This document shows, piece by piece, positions 46,569-55,850 of a DNA stretch of 64,000 bases (position 1 is its first letter; every line of letters starts with the position of its first letter). The stretch is from Streptomyces sp. NBC_00448 (GTDB lineage Bacteria; Actinomycetota; Actinomycetes; Streptomycetales; Streptomycetaceae), in the NCBI RefSeq assembly GCF_036014115.1, contig NZ_CP107913.1, forward strand, positions 3,767,001 to 3,831,000, in the 5' to 3' direction. The notes beneath the pieces were generated by a model that had not been told where the DNA came from, ran no database searches, and saw only the letters and a list, made by a program, of their open reading frames with translations. The position numbers and the translations under genes were made by a program.

Positions 46569-49500
46569 TTGAGAGAGGCAGATCAGGGGCGCCACGGGGG
46601 GCCGCGCAGAGCGTGGACGGTGGCGGTGGCGGCCGTCGTCGCGGGCGCACTGTCCTGGACGGGTGTGGCGCAGGCCGCACCGGCCAGGAGCGGCGCGAGC
46701 GCCGCGGGCAGCACAGCCGGCACCGCGCGCGACACGCTGCAGGGGGACTTCGCGAGCGCCGCGAAGGAGTTCCACGTGCCCGAGGGCCTGCTCATGGCGG
46801 TGGCCTACCACCAGTCGCTGTGGGACACGCACGCCGGAGCACCCAGCACCACCGGCAACTACAACGTCATGGGCCTGACCCATGTGGACACCGCCGCCCT
46901 GCGGGCCGCGGGCACCGCGCCGGACAGCGGCCAGCGCGGCGAGGGCGGCAGCGCCGCCCCGGCCGCGCCGCGCGCCACCGCCGCACCGACTCCCGTCGGC
47001 CCGACCGCCGCCTACCGCACGCTGGACGCGGCGGCCGCGCTGACCGGGACGTCGCAGGCGCGCCTGCGCAGCGACCCGCTGCAGAGCGTCCGGGGCGGCG
47101 CCGCGCTGCTCGCGCACTACGAGAAGCAGCTGGCCGGCTCCCTGCCGGCCGACCCGGGCGCCTGGTACGGCGCCGTGGCCCGCTTCAGCCAGTCCACCGA
47201 CGCCCAGGGCGCCGGGCAGTACGCGGACCGCGTCTACACCACGCTGCGGGCCGGGGCCTCGCGCACCACCGCCGACGGCCAGCTGGTCACGCTCGCGGCC
47301 GAGCCGGCCGTGGCGCCCAGGACCTCGGCCCTGAAGGACCTCGGCCTGCCCTCGGCGACCGCGGAGGCCGCGCAGGAGACGAAGGCCGGCGCGGCCGGTA
47401 CCGCCACCCCCGCCGCGAACCCGACGCCCGAGTGCCCGTCCGGCCTGACGTGCAACTACGTGCCGGCCGCCTACAAGCAGACCGACCCGAACGACAAGTC
47501 GAAGTACGGCAGCTACGACCTGGCGAACCGCCCGGCCGACGGCAACTCCATCAAGTACATCGTCATCCACGACACCGAGGGCAGCTACAGCAGCGCGCTG
47601 GGCATATTCCAGGACCCGACACAGTACGCCACCCCGCACTACATCGTGCGCTCCTCCGACGGGCTGGTCACCCAGGTCGTGCAGACCAAGAACGTGGCCT
47701 GGCACGCCGGCAACTACTACATCAACGCGCACTCGATCGGCATCGAGCACGAGGGCATCGCGATCTCCGGCGCGTCCTGGTACAGCGAGTCGCTCTACGA
47801 GTCGTCGGCGGCGCTGGTGCGCTACCTGGCGAACCGGTTCGACGTGCCGCTCGACCGGCAGCACATCCTCGGCCACGACGACGTGCCCTCGCCGCAGACC
47901 GCGCAGCTCACCAGCATGCACTGGGACCCGGGCCCGTACTGGAACTGGTCGCACTACCTGGACCTGCTCGGCGCCACTCCCGGTGGCGGCGGCACCCCGG
48001 TGGTGGGCGGCGAGATCACCATCGACCCGCCGTTCACCTCGGCGAACGAGCCGACGGTCACCGGTTGCAGTTCCAACCCGTGCGCCGCGCAGCCGACCAG
48101 CTTCGTCTACCTGCGCACCTCGCCGTCCTCGTCGGCCGCGCTGATCGGCGACTCGGTGATGGCGGCCAACAAGGTCGCCAACGGCACCACGCAGGCCGCC
48201 GACGTCACCGACAAGGCGGTCGCCGGGCAGTCGTTCGTCGTGGCCGGCGTCCAGGGCGACTGGACGGCGATCTGGTACGGCGGCCAGAAGGCGTGGTTCT
48301 CCAACCCGGGCGGGCGGTTCGCGGTCGCGAACGGCAACACCGCGCGCCATGTGGTCACACCGGCCGGCAGCAGCGCGGTCCCGGTGTACGGCCGGGCCTA
48401 CCCGGAGGCGTCCGCGTACCCGTCGGTGATCGCCGGGGTGGCGAGCGAGGACACCCAGATCGTGGCGCCGCTGGGCTACACGATCCCGGCCGGCCAGTCG
48501 TACGTCGCCGACGACCCGGTGAACGCCGACTACTACTACGCCAAGAACATCGACCAGAGCGCGCCGGGCGACCAGACGCGGGTGGTGGGCACGACCGTCT
48601 ACTACCCGATCCGGTTCAACCACCGGCTCGGCTTCGTCAAGGCGAGCGACGTCACGGCGGGTTCGGCGGTGGTTCCGCCGGCCGGGACGTTCACCGCGGC
48701 GGGCCCGACCCGGATCATGGACACCCGCAACGGCACCGGCGTCACCAAGGGCGCTGTCGGCGCGGGCAAGACGATCAGCCTGCAGGTCGCGGGCAAGGGC
48801 GGGGTGCCCAGCAGCGGTGTGACCGGCGTGGTCATGAACGTCACCGCGGTCAGCCCGACCGCCACCGGCCACGTCATCGTCTACCCCGACGGCACCACCC
48901 AGCCGAACACGTCCAGCCTCAACTTCCCCGCGGGCCGCACGATCGCGAACCTGGTCGTGGTGCCGGTGGTCAACGGCAAGGTGGACTTCTACAACTCGGC
49001 CGGCAGCGTCAACCTGCTCGCCGACGTCACCGGCTACTACACCTCGTCCAGCAGCGGGTCGCGGTTCGATCCGGTCGGCCCCGAGCGGCTGATGGACACG
49101 CGTGACGGCACCGGCGGGGTGACCGGTCCGGTGACGGCGGGTCAGACGGTCTCGCTCCAGGTCACCGGCGGCACCACCGGCATCCCCGACACCGGGGTCA
49201 CGGCGGTGGTCATGAACGTCACCGCGGTCAGCCCGACCGCCACCGGCCACCTGATCGTCTACCCCGACGGCACCACCCAGCCGGACACCTCCAGCCTCAA
49301 CTTCCCGGCGAAGACCACCATTCCGAACCTGGTGACGGTGCCGGTGGTCAACGGCAAGGTCGACTTCTACAACTCGGCCGGCAGCGTCAACCTGCTCGCC
49401 GACGTCACCGGCTACTACGCGGCGAGCGGTTCGCTCTTCCACTCCACCGGGCCGACGCGGCTGATGGACACCCGCAACGGCACCGGCGGCGTCAAGGGCG

Positions 49501-49796
49501 CGGTCGGCGGCGGCAAGACCGTCACCCTGCCGCTCACCGGCCACGGCGGCCTGCCCGCGAGCGGGGTGACGGCGGTGGTCATGAACGTCACCGCGGTCAG
49601 CCCGACCACCACCGGCCACGTCATCGTCTACCCCGACAGCACCACGCGGCCGAACACCTCCAGCCTCAACTTCCCGACCGGGCAGACCATCCCGAACCTG
49701 GTGGTGGTCCCGGTGGTCGACGGCAAGGTCGACTTCTACAACTCGGCCGGCAGCGTCAACCTGCTGGCGGACATCACCGGCTACTTCACGTCCTAG
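46569..49796 (+). CDS. Secreted N-acetylmuramoyl-L-alanine amidase (PGRP/Amidase_2) with triplicated C-terminal repeats
   Basis: This 1075-residue secreted protein starts at TTG 46569 (GGAGGGG 5 nt upstream). Signal AWTVAVAAVVAGALSWTGVA ends AQA. An N-terminal helical lysozyme-like segment (FHVPEGLLMAVAYHQSLWD) precedes the amidase: IKYIVIHDTEG, WHAGNYYINAHSIGIEHEG, ILGHDDVPSPQ and HWDPGPYWNW carry the Zn ligands. SH3-like regions follow (residues about 500-680). The tail is three homologous 110-120-residue beta modules (about 708-825, 835-950, 958-1075), each with a variant of GPTRIMDTRNGTG, VVMNVTAVSPTATGHVIVYP and VDFYNSAGSVNLLADVTGYY. These are likely wall- or glycan-binding. Confidence 0.9.
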   Translation: MREADQGRHGGPRRAWTVAVAAVVAGALSWTGVAQAAPARSGASAAGSTAGTARDTLQGDFASAAKEFHVPEGLLMAVAYHQSLWDTHAGAPSTTGNYNVMGLTHVDTAALRAAGTAPDSGQRGEGGSAAPAAPRATAAPTPVGPTAAYRTLDAAAALTGTSQARLRSDPLQSVRGGAALLAHYEKQLAGSLPADPGAWYGAVARFSQSTDAQGAGQYADRVYTTLRAGASRTTADGQLVTLAAEPAVAPRTSALKDLGLPSATAEAAQETKAGAAGTATPAANPTPECPSGLTCNYVPAAYKQTDPNDKSKYGSYDLANRPADGNSIKYIVIHDTEGSYSSALGIFQDPTQYATPHYIVRSSDGLVTQVVQTKNVAWHAGNYYINAHSIGIEHEGIAISGASWYSESLYESSAALVRYLANRFDVPLDRQHILGHDDVPSPQTAQLTSMHWDPGPYWNWSHYLDLLGATPGGGGTPVVGGEITIDPPFTSANEPTVTGCSSNPCAAQPTSFVYLRTSPSSSAALIGDSVMAANKVANGTTQAADVTDKAVAGQSFVVAGVQGDWTAIWYGGQKAWFSNPGGRFAVANGNTARHVVTPAGSSAVPVYGRAYPEASAYPSVIAGVASEDTQIVAPLGYTIPAGQSYVADDPVNADYYYAKNIDQSAPGDQTRVVGTTVYYPIRFNHRLGFVKASDVTAGSAVVPPAGTFTAAGPTRIMDTRNGTGVTKGAVGAGKTISLQVAGKGGVPSSGVTGVVMNVTAVSPTATGHVIVYPDGTTQPNTSSLNFPAGRTIANLVVVPVVNGKVDFYNSAGSVNLLADVTGYYTSSSSGSRFDPVGPERLMDTRDGTGGVTGPVTAGQTVSLQVTGGTTGIPDTGVTAVVMNVTAVSPTATGHLIVYPDGTTQPDTSSLNFPAKTTIPNLVTVPVVNGKVDFYNSAGSVNLLADVTGYYAASGSLFHSTGPTRLMDTRNGTGGVKGAVGGGKTVTLPLTGHGGLPASGVTAVVMNVTAVSPTTTGHVIVYPDSTTRPNTSSLNFPTGQTIPNLVVVPVVDGKVDFYNSAGSVNLLADITGYFTS
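48690..49793 (+). repeat. Three tandem coding repeats in amidase C-terminus
   Basis: Units begin near 48690, 49068 and 49440, with a period of about 365-370 bp. Long blocks are nearly identical in DNA, such as the segment ending GCGTCAACCTGCTCGCCGAC. Conservation at third positions indicates recent duplication or gene conversion. Confidence 0.85.
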
Positions 49797-49805
49797 ACGC
49801 CGGAA

Positions 49806-49838
49806 CGCGCACGCCGCCCGCTGCGGGCGGCGTGCGCG
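49806..49838 (+). terminator. Terminator hairpin after amidase gene
   Basis: A perfect 15-bp stem (CGCGCACGCCGCCCG with 49824-49838) closes a CTG loop, 10 nt after the stop codon. Confidence 0.8.
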
Positions 49839-49850
49839 GGGCACATGACG

Positions 49851-49894
49851 CGGCGGCCCCGGAGCGCAGAAGTCCTGCGCATCCGGGGCCGCCG
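49851..49894. terminator. Second, bidirectional terminator hairpin
   Basis: CGGCGGCCCCGGA (49851-49863) pairs with 49882-49894; inside, GCGCA/TGCGC extends the stem. It serves the convergent ABC permease gene. Confidence 0.75.
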
Positions 49895-49954
49895 TGTCAC
49901 GTGCGGGCCGGGGAACGGCCCGTCCGCCGCCCGGGGTCCGGCCGGGCCGCCTTC

Positions 49955-52525
49955 CTAGTCGGTGGCGATCGCGTTCAGTACGTTCATCCGCGCGGCCCGG
50001 AAGGCCGGCAGGAGCGCGGCCAGCAGACCGACGACCGCGGAGGCGACGAAGACGATCACGATCGTGCTCCACGGGATGCGCAGGATCTGCAACCCCTGGG
50101 AGGCGAGCACCTGCTGGGCGGCCGAACCCCAGCCCAGGCCGAGCGCGAGGCCGACCAGCGCGCCGAAGAGCGAGATGACCACCGACTCCAGCCGGATCAT
50201 CCGCCGCAGTTGGCGCCGGGAGGTGCCGATCGCCCGCATCAGGCCGATCTCCCGGGTCCGCTCCACCACCGACAGCGCCAGGGTGTTGACCACGCCGAGC
50301 ACCGCCACGATGATCGCCAGCGCCAGCAGCGCGTAGATCATGTAGAGCAGCTGGTTGACCTGGTCCTTGATCAGGTGCTTGTAGTCGGCCTGGTCGCGCA
50401 CGTCGATCTGCGGGTAGTCGTGCGTCGCGGCCTTCAGGGAGGCGTACGCCTCCTTCTCCTTGCCGTCGGCGGCCTTGGCGAACATCAGGAAGTCACCGGG
50501 TATCTTGTCCGCCGGCAGGTAGGTCCGCGCGGTGTCGATGCTGGTGAACAGGGTGCCGTTCTCCAGGGCGGTGCCGCCCTTGGTGACCGCGGCGATCTTC
50601 AGGTGCGCGGTGCGCCCGCCGACCAGCGCCACGGTCATGGTGTCCCCGACCTTGACGTGGTTGTCCTTGGCGAACTGCTCCGGCACGGACATCGCGTCCT
50701 TGCCGTAGGCGTCGGACAGCTTGCCCTGCGTGGTCGCCAGCTGCACGTCCTGGGTGTACGTGCTGTCGGCGGCGCTGAGCTGGCCCTTGATCTTCTTGCC
50801 GGACGGCGTGGTCATGGTGCCGTTGACGATCGTGTAGTCGGTGATGTGGTCCAGGTCCGACGCCGACCTGATCGCCTTGGCGGCGGCCGGGGTGATCGGC
50901 TGCGAGCCGTTGCTGCCGACCTCGATGATGAAGTCCGCGCCCACGGACTTGTCGAGCTGGTCGTTGGCGGAGGCCACCATGGACGAGCCGACCACCGACA
51001 TGCCGGCCACCAGCGCCAGGCCGATCATCAGCGCGGAGGCGGTGGCGCCGGTGCGCCGCGGGTTGCGCAGCGCGTTGCGCTCGGCGAGCCGGCCGATCGG
51101 GCCGAAGAACCGCAGCACCACGGCGCTGACCGCGCGGACCACCACGCCGGCGAGCAGCGGGCCGACGATGACGAAGCCGACCAGCGAGAGCAGCACGCCG
51201 ATACCGAGCATCCCGCCGCCGGAGGACGCCTTGTCCGACTGGGATGCCGCGACCAGGGCGAGCACGCCCGCGGCGCAGACCAGCACGCCGATCGCGGCCC
51301 TGATCCGTCCGGCCCTGGCGTCGGCCGGGGTGCCGGCGTCGCGCAGCGCGGCCATCGGGGAGATCTTCCCGGCCCGGCGGGCGGGGATGTACGCGGAGAC
51401 CACGGTGACGACGACGCCGATGACGAGGCCGACGATCGGGGTGGTGGCCTTGATGGTCAGCTCGGAACTGTCCAGCTTCAGACCGGCCTTGCCCATCAGC
51501 TTCATCAGCCCGATGGCCAGGCCGATGCCGCCGCCGATGCCGACCACGGAGCCGCTGACGCCGAGCATCACCGCCTCGATCAGCACCGACCGGTTGACCT
51601 GGCGGCGGCTGGAGCCGAGCGCCCGCATCAGGCCGATCTCCCGGGTGCGCTGGGCGACCAGCATGGAGAAGGTGTTGACGATCAGGAAGATGCCGACCAG
51701 GACCGCGATCCCGGCGAAGCCGAGCATCGCGTACTTCATGAAGTTCAGGAAGCCGCCGAGGTCGTCCTCCTGCTTCTTCGTGGTCTCCTTCGCGGTGTCG
51801 ACCGTGTAGTGGCCGCCGATCGCCGCCTTCACGTTCGCCTTGAGCTGCTCGTCGGAGACACCCTTGGCGGCCGTCAGGCCGTAGCCGGTGTAGGCGTCGG
51901 CGCGGCCGAGCAGCTTGGACTGCGCGACGGCGGTGTCCACGTAGACCACGGCGGCGCCGGGGTTGGTCGACTTGAAGGTGACGATGCCGCTGAGGGTGAC
52001 CTTGAAGTCGCCGGGCTGCGCGATGACCCGCAGCGTGTCACCGATCTTCAGGTGCTTCGCCTTGGCGGTGTCCGCGTCGATCACGGCGTCGGTGTCCGAG
52101 GTGGGCAGGTGGCCGGAGGTGAGCTTCACCGCCTTGGTCTCGGTGGAGTCCCAGTTGCTGACGACGGTCGGCGCGCCGGAGGACGGGCTGATCTTGTCGT
52201 TGTGCGCGTCGGCGACGGTGACGTCCTGGCTGGTGACGTCGGGCACCGAGGAGACGACGCCGTTCACGTGCGCCAACGTGGCCTGCAGCGAGGCGGGCAG
52301 GGTGTCCGGGATGCCGGTGGCCTGCTCGTTCTTCACCTCCTTGGCGCTGACGGTGACGTCGGAGGCGGTGTTGCCGAAGAGCCGGTCGAAGGTGGCGGTC
52401 ATGGTGTCGGTGAAGACCAGGGTGCCGCAGATGAACGCCACCGACAGCAGCACCGCGACCCCGGACAGGGCCATGCGGCCCTTGTGCGCGAAGAAGTTGC
52501 GCACCGACGTCTTGAAGACGGTCAC
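49955..52525 (-). CDS. FtsX/MacB-like ABC transporter permease
   Basis: This 856-residue permease has two FtsX domains. The topology is one N-terminal helix (ALSGVAVLLSVAFICGTLVF), a large extracellular MacB-type periplasmic domain, three helices ending near PARRAGKISPMAALRD, then a duplicated half with a second ectodomain and a final three-helix block. The paired cytoplasmic signatures VAQRTREIGLMRALGSSRRQ and VVERTREIGLMRAIGTSRRQ are diagnostic. Likely extrudes lipids, lipoproteins or an antibiotic peptide. GTG 52525 has GGAGG 5 nt upstream and overlaps the ATPase stop (GTGA). Confidence 0.93.
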   Translation of the reverse strand: MTVFKTSVRNFFAHKGRMALSGVAVLLSVAFICGTLVFTDTMTATFDRLFGNTASDVTVSAKEVKNEQATGIPDTLPASLQATLAHVNGVVSSVPDVTSQDVTVADAHNDKISPSSGAPTVVSNWDSTETKAVKLTSGHLPTSDTDAVIDADTAKAKHLKIGDTLRVIAQPGDFKVTLSGIVTFKSTNPGAAVVYVDTAVAQSKLLGRADAYTGYGLTAAKGVSDEQLKANVKAAIGGHYTVDTAKETTKKQEDDLGGFLNFMKYAMLGFAGIAVLVGIFLIVNTFSMLVAQRTREIGLMRALGSSRRQVNRSVLIEAVMLGVSGSVVGIGGGIGLAIGLMKLMGKAGLKLDSSELTIKATTPIVGLVIGVVVTVVSAYIPARRAGKISPMAALRDAGTPADARAGRIRAAIGVLVCAAGVLALVAASQSDKASSGGGMLGIGVLLSLVGFVIVGPLLAGVVVRAVSAVVLRFFGPIGRLAERNALRNPRRTGATASALMIGLALVAGMSVVGSSMVASANDQLDKSVGADFIIEVGSNGSQPITPAAAKAIRSASDLDHITDYTIVNGTMTTPSGKKIKGQLSAADSTYTQDVQLATTQGKLSDAYGKDAMSVPEQFAKDNHVKVGDTMTVALVGGRTAHLKIAAVTKGGTALENGTLFTSIDTARTYLPADKIPGDFLMFAKAADGKEKEAYASLKAATHDYPQIDVRDQADYKHLIKDQVNQLLYMIYALLALAIIVAVLGVVNTLALSVVERTREIGLMRAIGTSRRQLRRMIRLESVVISLFGALVGLALGLGWGSAAQQVLASQGLQILRIPWSTIVIVFVASAVVGLLAALLPAFRAARMNVLNAIATD

Positions 52526-53310
52526 GAGGTCCTCCCGCGACCGTCGAAGGACTTCATCCGCTCCAGCACCGACTCGGCGGTCGGGCTGACCATCTCGTCG
52601 ACGATCCGGCCGTCGGCGAGATAGAGCACGCGGTCGGCGTAGGAGGCGGCGACCGGGTCGTGGGTGACCATCACGATGGTCTGGCCGAGCTCGTCGACCG
52701 AGCGGCGCAGGAAGCCGAGCACCTCGGCGCCGGCCCGGGAGTCCAGGTTGCCGGTCGGCTCGTCGCCGAAGATGATCTCCGGCCGGGCGGCCAGCGCCCG
52801 GGCCACCGCGACGCGCTGCTGCTGGCCGCCGGAGAGCTGGGTCGGGCGGTGCTTGAGCCGGCCGGCCAGGCCGACGGTCTCCACCACGCGGTCCATCCAC
52901 TCGCGGTCGACCTTGCGGCCGGCGATGTCCATCGGCAGCGTGATGTTCTCCGCCGCGTTCAGCGTCGGCAGCAGGTTGAACGACTGGAAGATGAAGCCGA
53001 TCTTGTCCCGGCGCAGCTGGGTGAGCTTCTTGTCCTTGAGGTGGGTGATCTCGGTCCCGCCGATCCAGATCCGGCCCTCGCTGACCGTGTCGAGACCGGC
53101 CAGGCAGTGCATGAGGGTCGACTTGCCGGAGCCGGAGGGGCCCATGATCGCGGTGAAGCGCCCGCGGGCGATGTCCACGTCCACCGCGTCCAGCGCGACC
53201 ACCCGGGTCTCGCCCGAGCCGTACGCCTTGGTCACCGAGCGTCCTGCGGCGGCAACGGCCGTACGTTCTCCGCTGCCCCCGGCTGTGGGAACCGTCATAG
53301 CCGTCGTCAC
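52522..53310 (-). CDS. LolD/MacB-like ABC transporter ATP-binding protein
   Basis: This 262-residue ATPase has IMGPSGSGKSTLMHCLAGLD (Walker A), FQSFNLLP (Q-loop), TQLSGGQQQRVAVARALA (signature), EIIFGDEPTGNLDS (Walker B) and VTHDPVA (His switch). DIARGRFTAIMGPSG and the length place it with the LolD/MacB class. GTG 53310 has GGGAG 7 nt upstream; ATG 53298 is an in-frame alternative. It forms an operon with the overlapping permease gene. Upstream, 53311-53633 has no gene but two palindromes (53434-53451 and 53561-53570). Confidence 0.93.
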   Translation of the reverse strand: MTTAMTVPTAGGSGERTAVAAAGRSVTKAYGSGETRVVALDAVDVDIARGRFTAIMGPSGSGKSTLMHCLAGLDTVSEGRIWIGGTEITHLKDKKLTQLRRDKIGFIFQSFNLLPTLNAAENITLPMDIAGRKVDREWMDRVVETVGLAGRLKHRPTQLSGGQQQRVAVARALAARPEIIFGDEPTGNLDSRAGAEVLGFLRRSVDELGQTIVMVTHDPVAASYADRVLYLADGRIVDEMVSPTAESVLERMKSFDGRGRTS

Positions 53311-53433
53311 TTCTGTCTCCCGTGGTGGTGTCGTCGTACGTGACCGCGTGCGTGCGGGGCGCCGATCGCCCTTGTGTCCATGAGCCTGCCGGAGTGTGCC
53401 GCACCTGACGATGGGGCAGGTCTCCGGATCGGG

Positions 53434-53451
53434 GGTGGGGCTATCCCCACC
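53434..53451. promoter_or_regulatory. Inverted repeat upstream of the ABC operon
   Basis: GGTGGGG-CTAT-CCCCACC is a perfect 7-bp palindrome about 125 nt before the ATPase start. CCCCTAGGGG at 53561-53570 is a second palindrome. Either may be an operator; neither matches a site I know. Confidence 0.35.
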
Positions 53452-53633
53452 TCCGAGGTGCGGGTGAGCGGTTCCATCCCGCCCTATGACCGTAGGCACC
53501 GCCCGGCAGCCGATCGTCATCCGCCGGTACGAACCGGTGGGCGCCGAAAGTAGGTGTCTCCCCCTAGGGGTCTGGTACCACGGTCGGAGACGCGGCTCAG
53601 GGTCGGCGGTCGGCGGCCCCGGCCGACGTGCCG

Positions 53634-54239
53634 TCAGGCACCCGCGCGCAGCCCCGAGATGCCCACGTCGAGCGCGGCTTCGAGGTGGGTGAGCCGGCCG
53701 GTCTGCAGCAGGATCGACACCCCGCCCTGGATGCCGGCGAGCAGCGCCGCGGCCGCCTGCCCGGCGTCGACGCCCGGCGCGACCGCGCCCTGGTCGCGCA
53801 TCGCCAGCACGCCGTCGGTGATCTTGCGCTGCCACTGTTCGAGCAGCCGCGCGGTCACCTCGCGCGAGGCGGGCGTGGTGCGGCTCAACTGGGTCATCAG
53901 GGCCCCCAGCGGGCACGTCGTGCCCTGCTGGCGGTAGCGGGCGAGCACGGCGTCGCGCCACGCGTCCCAGGCCGCCCAGGAGGTCAGGTCGCTCAGGTAC
54001 GGCTCCTGGTCCAGCAGCACCCGGTCCGCCTCGTATTCCGCGACGGCGTACATCAACTGCTCCCGGCCGCCGGGGAAGTAGTGGAAGAGCTGGCTCTTGC
54101 TGGTCGCGGTCACCCGGCAGACGTCGTCCAGGGTGGTGGCGACCGCGCCCCGGGCGCGGATCTCGGCGGCGGCGCCCTCGACGATGCGCTGCCGGGTGGC
54201 CCGGCCCTTCGCGGTGAACCCGACCGGCTGCTGCGTCAT
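53634..54239 (-). CDS. TetR-family transcriptional regulator
   Basis: This 201-residue repressor has an N-terminal HTH (TRQRIVEGAAAEIRARGAVA, then TTLDDVCRVTATSKSQLFHYF, then GGREQLMYAV). The C-terminal ligand domain (TCPLGALMTQLSRTTPASRE, ALLAGIQGGVSILLQTGRLT) resembles TetR_C_33-type regulators that control adjacent SDR or oxidoreductase genes. ATG 54239. A palindromic site lies 33-48 nt before it (54272-54287), shared with the divergent SDR gene. Inducer unknown. Confidence 0.92.
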   Translation of the reverse strand: MTQQPVGFTAKGRATRQRIVEGAAAEIRARGAVATTLDDVCRVTATSKSQLFHYFPGGREQLMYAVAEYEADRVLLDQEPYLSDLTSWAAWDAWRDAVLARYRQQGTTCPLGALMTQLSRTTPASREVTARLLEQWQRKITDGVLAMRDQGAVAPGVDAGQAAAALLAGIQGGVSILLQTGRLTHLEAALDVGISGLRAGA

Positions 54240-54271
54240 GCCCCCAGCGTCGCACACCTCGGCACATTTTC

Positions 54272-54287
54272 TGGACTTGCTGGTCCA
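54272..54287. promoter_or_regulatory. TetR-type operator between TetR and SDR genes
   Basis: TGGACTTGCTGGTCCA has matching TGGAC/GTCCA ends and a symmetric GC centre, a typical TetR-family operator. It lies in the 204-nt divergent region, so the repressor probably controls itself and the SDR gene. Confidence 0.6.
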
Positions 54288-54443
54288 CTTTCTGGGTGCC
54301 ACGCTCGGCCGTGCCACCGGGGAGCACGACCAGGCGTCGGGAGAACGCCGAGGTCGCGCGACGGGTGGCACCGGGTGGCGCGCCGCAGCACCGCGTGCCA
54401 CCGGAGACACCAGTCGAGGGCAGCACCCAGGAGGACGACAGTC

Positions 54444-55199
54444 ATGGAACGGCGATTCGACGGCAGGACCGCCCTGGTCACGGGCTCGACATCGGGCATC
54501 GGGGCGCAGGTCGCCCGCACCCTTGCCGCCCAGGGCGCACTGGTCGTGGTCAGTGGCCGGCGGGCCGAACGCGGCGAGGCGGTGGCGGAGGAGATCGAGG
54601 CGGCCGGTGGCCGGGCGGTGTTCGTGCCGGCCGACCTCGCGGCGGGCGGCGCGGCCGTACGCGGCCTCGCGGACGCGACCCTGGCCGCGGTCGGCGGCCG
54701 CCTGGACATCCTGGTCAACAACGCGGCGCTGCTGCTCGAACCGCGCCCGACCGCCGAGGTGGACGAGGCGACCCTGGACGCCGCCTACGCGGTCAGCGTG
54801 AAGTCCGCCTTCCAGCTCACCGGCGCGCTGGTGCCCGCGATGGCCGAGCGCGGCAGCGGCGTCGTGATCAACATGGGCTCCATCAGCGGCACGAGCGGCT
54901 GGGCCAACTCCGCCCTCTACAGCATGACCAAGGCCGCGGTGCACTCCCTGACCAAGTCCTGGGCGGCGGAGTACGGTCCGCGCGGCGTACGGGTCAACGC
55001 GGTCGCCCCCGGCCCGACCGCGACCGAGGAGAACATCGCCAACGCGGACCAGCTCGGGCCGCTCCTGGCGACCACTCCCTCGGGGCGTCTCGGCCGCCTG
55101 GACGAGGTGGCCGCCGCGGTGGCCTTCCTCGCCTGCGACGAGGCGTCGCACATCCACGGGGCGATCCTGCCGGTGGACGGCGGGTTCACGGCGGTGTGA
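54444..55199 (+). CDS. Short-chain dehydrogenase/reductase
   Basis: This 251-residue classical SDR has VTGSTSGIGAQVARTL (TGxxxGIG), ILVNNAALL (NNA), INMGSISGTSG (catalytic Ser), LYSMTKAAVHSLT (YxxxK) and GPRGVRVNAVAPGPT. SGRRAER after beta-2 suggests NADP(H). It is likely an oxidoreductase of small alcohols or quinones, repressed by the divergent TetR. GGAGG lies 9 nt before ATG. Its stop is embedded in a 9-nt tandem repeat. Confidence 0.92.
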   Translation: MERRFDGRTALVTGSTSGIGAQVARTLAAQGALVVVSGRRAERGEAVAEEIEAAGGRAVFVPADLAAGGAAVRGLADATLAAVGGRLDILVNNAALLLEPRPTAEVDEATLDAAYAVSVKSAFQLTGALVPAMAERGSGVVINMGSISGTSGWANSALYSMTKAAVHSLTKSWAAEYGPRGVRVNAVAPGPTATEENIANADQLGPLLATTPSGRLGRLDEVAAAVAFLACDEASHIHGAILPVDGGFTAV

Positions 55200-55217
55200 G
55201 CGGTGTGAGCGGTGTGA
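55191..55217. repeat. 9-nt tandem repeat across the SDR stop
   Basis: GCGGTGTGA is repeated three times head to tail (55191-55217); the first copy ends in the SDR stop codon. Further on, a 21-bp repeat GGGCGGGGCGCCTTGCTCGG(G) occurs at 55296 and 55327. Confidence 0.7.
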
Positions 55218-55352
55218 GCGGTAGGGGCGGAGGGCGCGGCGGACCGGGCGGACTTGCGGGCGGGGCATGCGGCCGGGCCGGGCGGCCGCCTTACGGGGCG
55301 GGGCGCCTTGCTCGGGCCGCCCTACAGGGCGGGGCGCCTTGCTCGGGGCGGC

Positions 55353-55850
55353 TCAGCTCATGGTGAGGCGGACCGGGCGGACCCCGCCGAGCAGTGCGGC
55401 CAGCGCGCGGTCGATGTCCGCGCCGACGTACCAGTCGCCGGTGTGGTCGACCGCGTAGACCCTGCCGTCGGGGTCGATCGCCAGCAGCGCGCCGGACCCG
55501 GACTCCTCGCCGATCGGGCTGATCTCGGTCTCCAGGGCGCGCCCGAGGTCGCCGAAGGTGCGGGCCAGGTGCAGGCCGCGCAGCGGGTCGACGACGACCG
55601 GAGCGGGCGCGACCTGCCGGCCCGGCCCGGACACCGGGGGGATGGTCAGACCGCCGAACTCCGCCCACGCCTCGACGGCGGCCGGGAAGACCGCGTGCTG
55701 GTGGCCGCCCGGCGACAGGTGCCCGCGCAGCCGGTCCGCCCACTCCTCGGCCTGCTTGATGTCCCAGCGGCCCGGCTGCCACCCGGCCGCCCGCAGCGCG
55801 GCGTCGACGCCCACCGGGAAGCGCGTGCCGCCGGCCGTGCCCGCGCTCAC
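55353..55850 (-). CDS. SUKH-3 family immunity protein
   Basis: This 165-residue protein has the SUKH-3 (PF14433-type) pattern: FPVGVDAALRAAGWQPGRW, AEEWADRLRGHLS, VFPAAVEAWAEFGGLTI and ALLAIDPDGRVYAVDHTGDW ending in GADIDRALAALLGG. SUKH proteins typically neutralise nucleic-acid-targeting toxins by direct binding. GTG 55850 overlaps the stop of the deaminase-like gene by 4 nt (GTGA), the close coupling expected of an effector and its inhibitor. No signal peptide. Confidence 0.85.
   Translation of the reverse strand: MSAGTAGGTRFPVGVDAALRAAGWQPGRWDIKQAEEWADRLRGHLSPGGHQHAVFPAAVEAWAEFGGLTIPPVSGPGRQVAPAPVVVDPLRGLHLARTFGDLGRALETEISPIGEESGSGALLAIDPDGRVYAVDHTGDWYVGADIDRALAALLGGVRPVRLTMS

Noticed and set aside
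46569..46571. GTG or upstream TTG 46554 as amidase start
   Set aside because: GGAGGGG is correctly spaced for TTG 46569; the upstream codon would fall within or before that ribosome-binding site.
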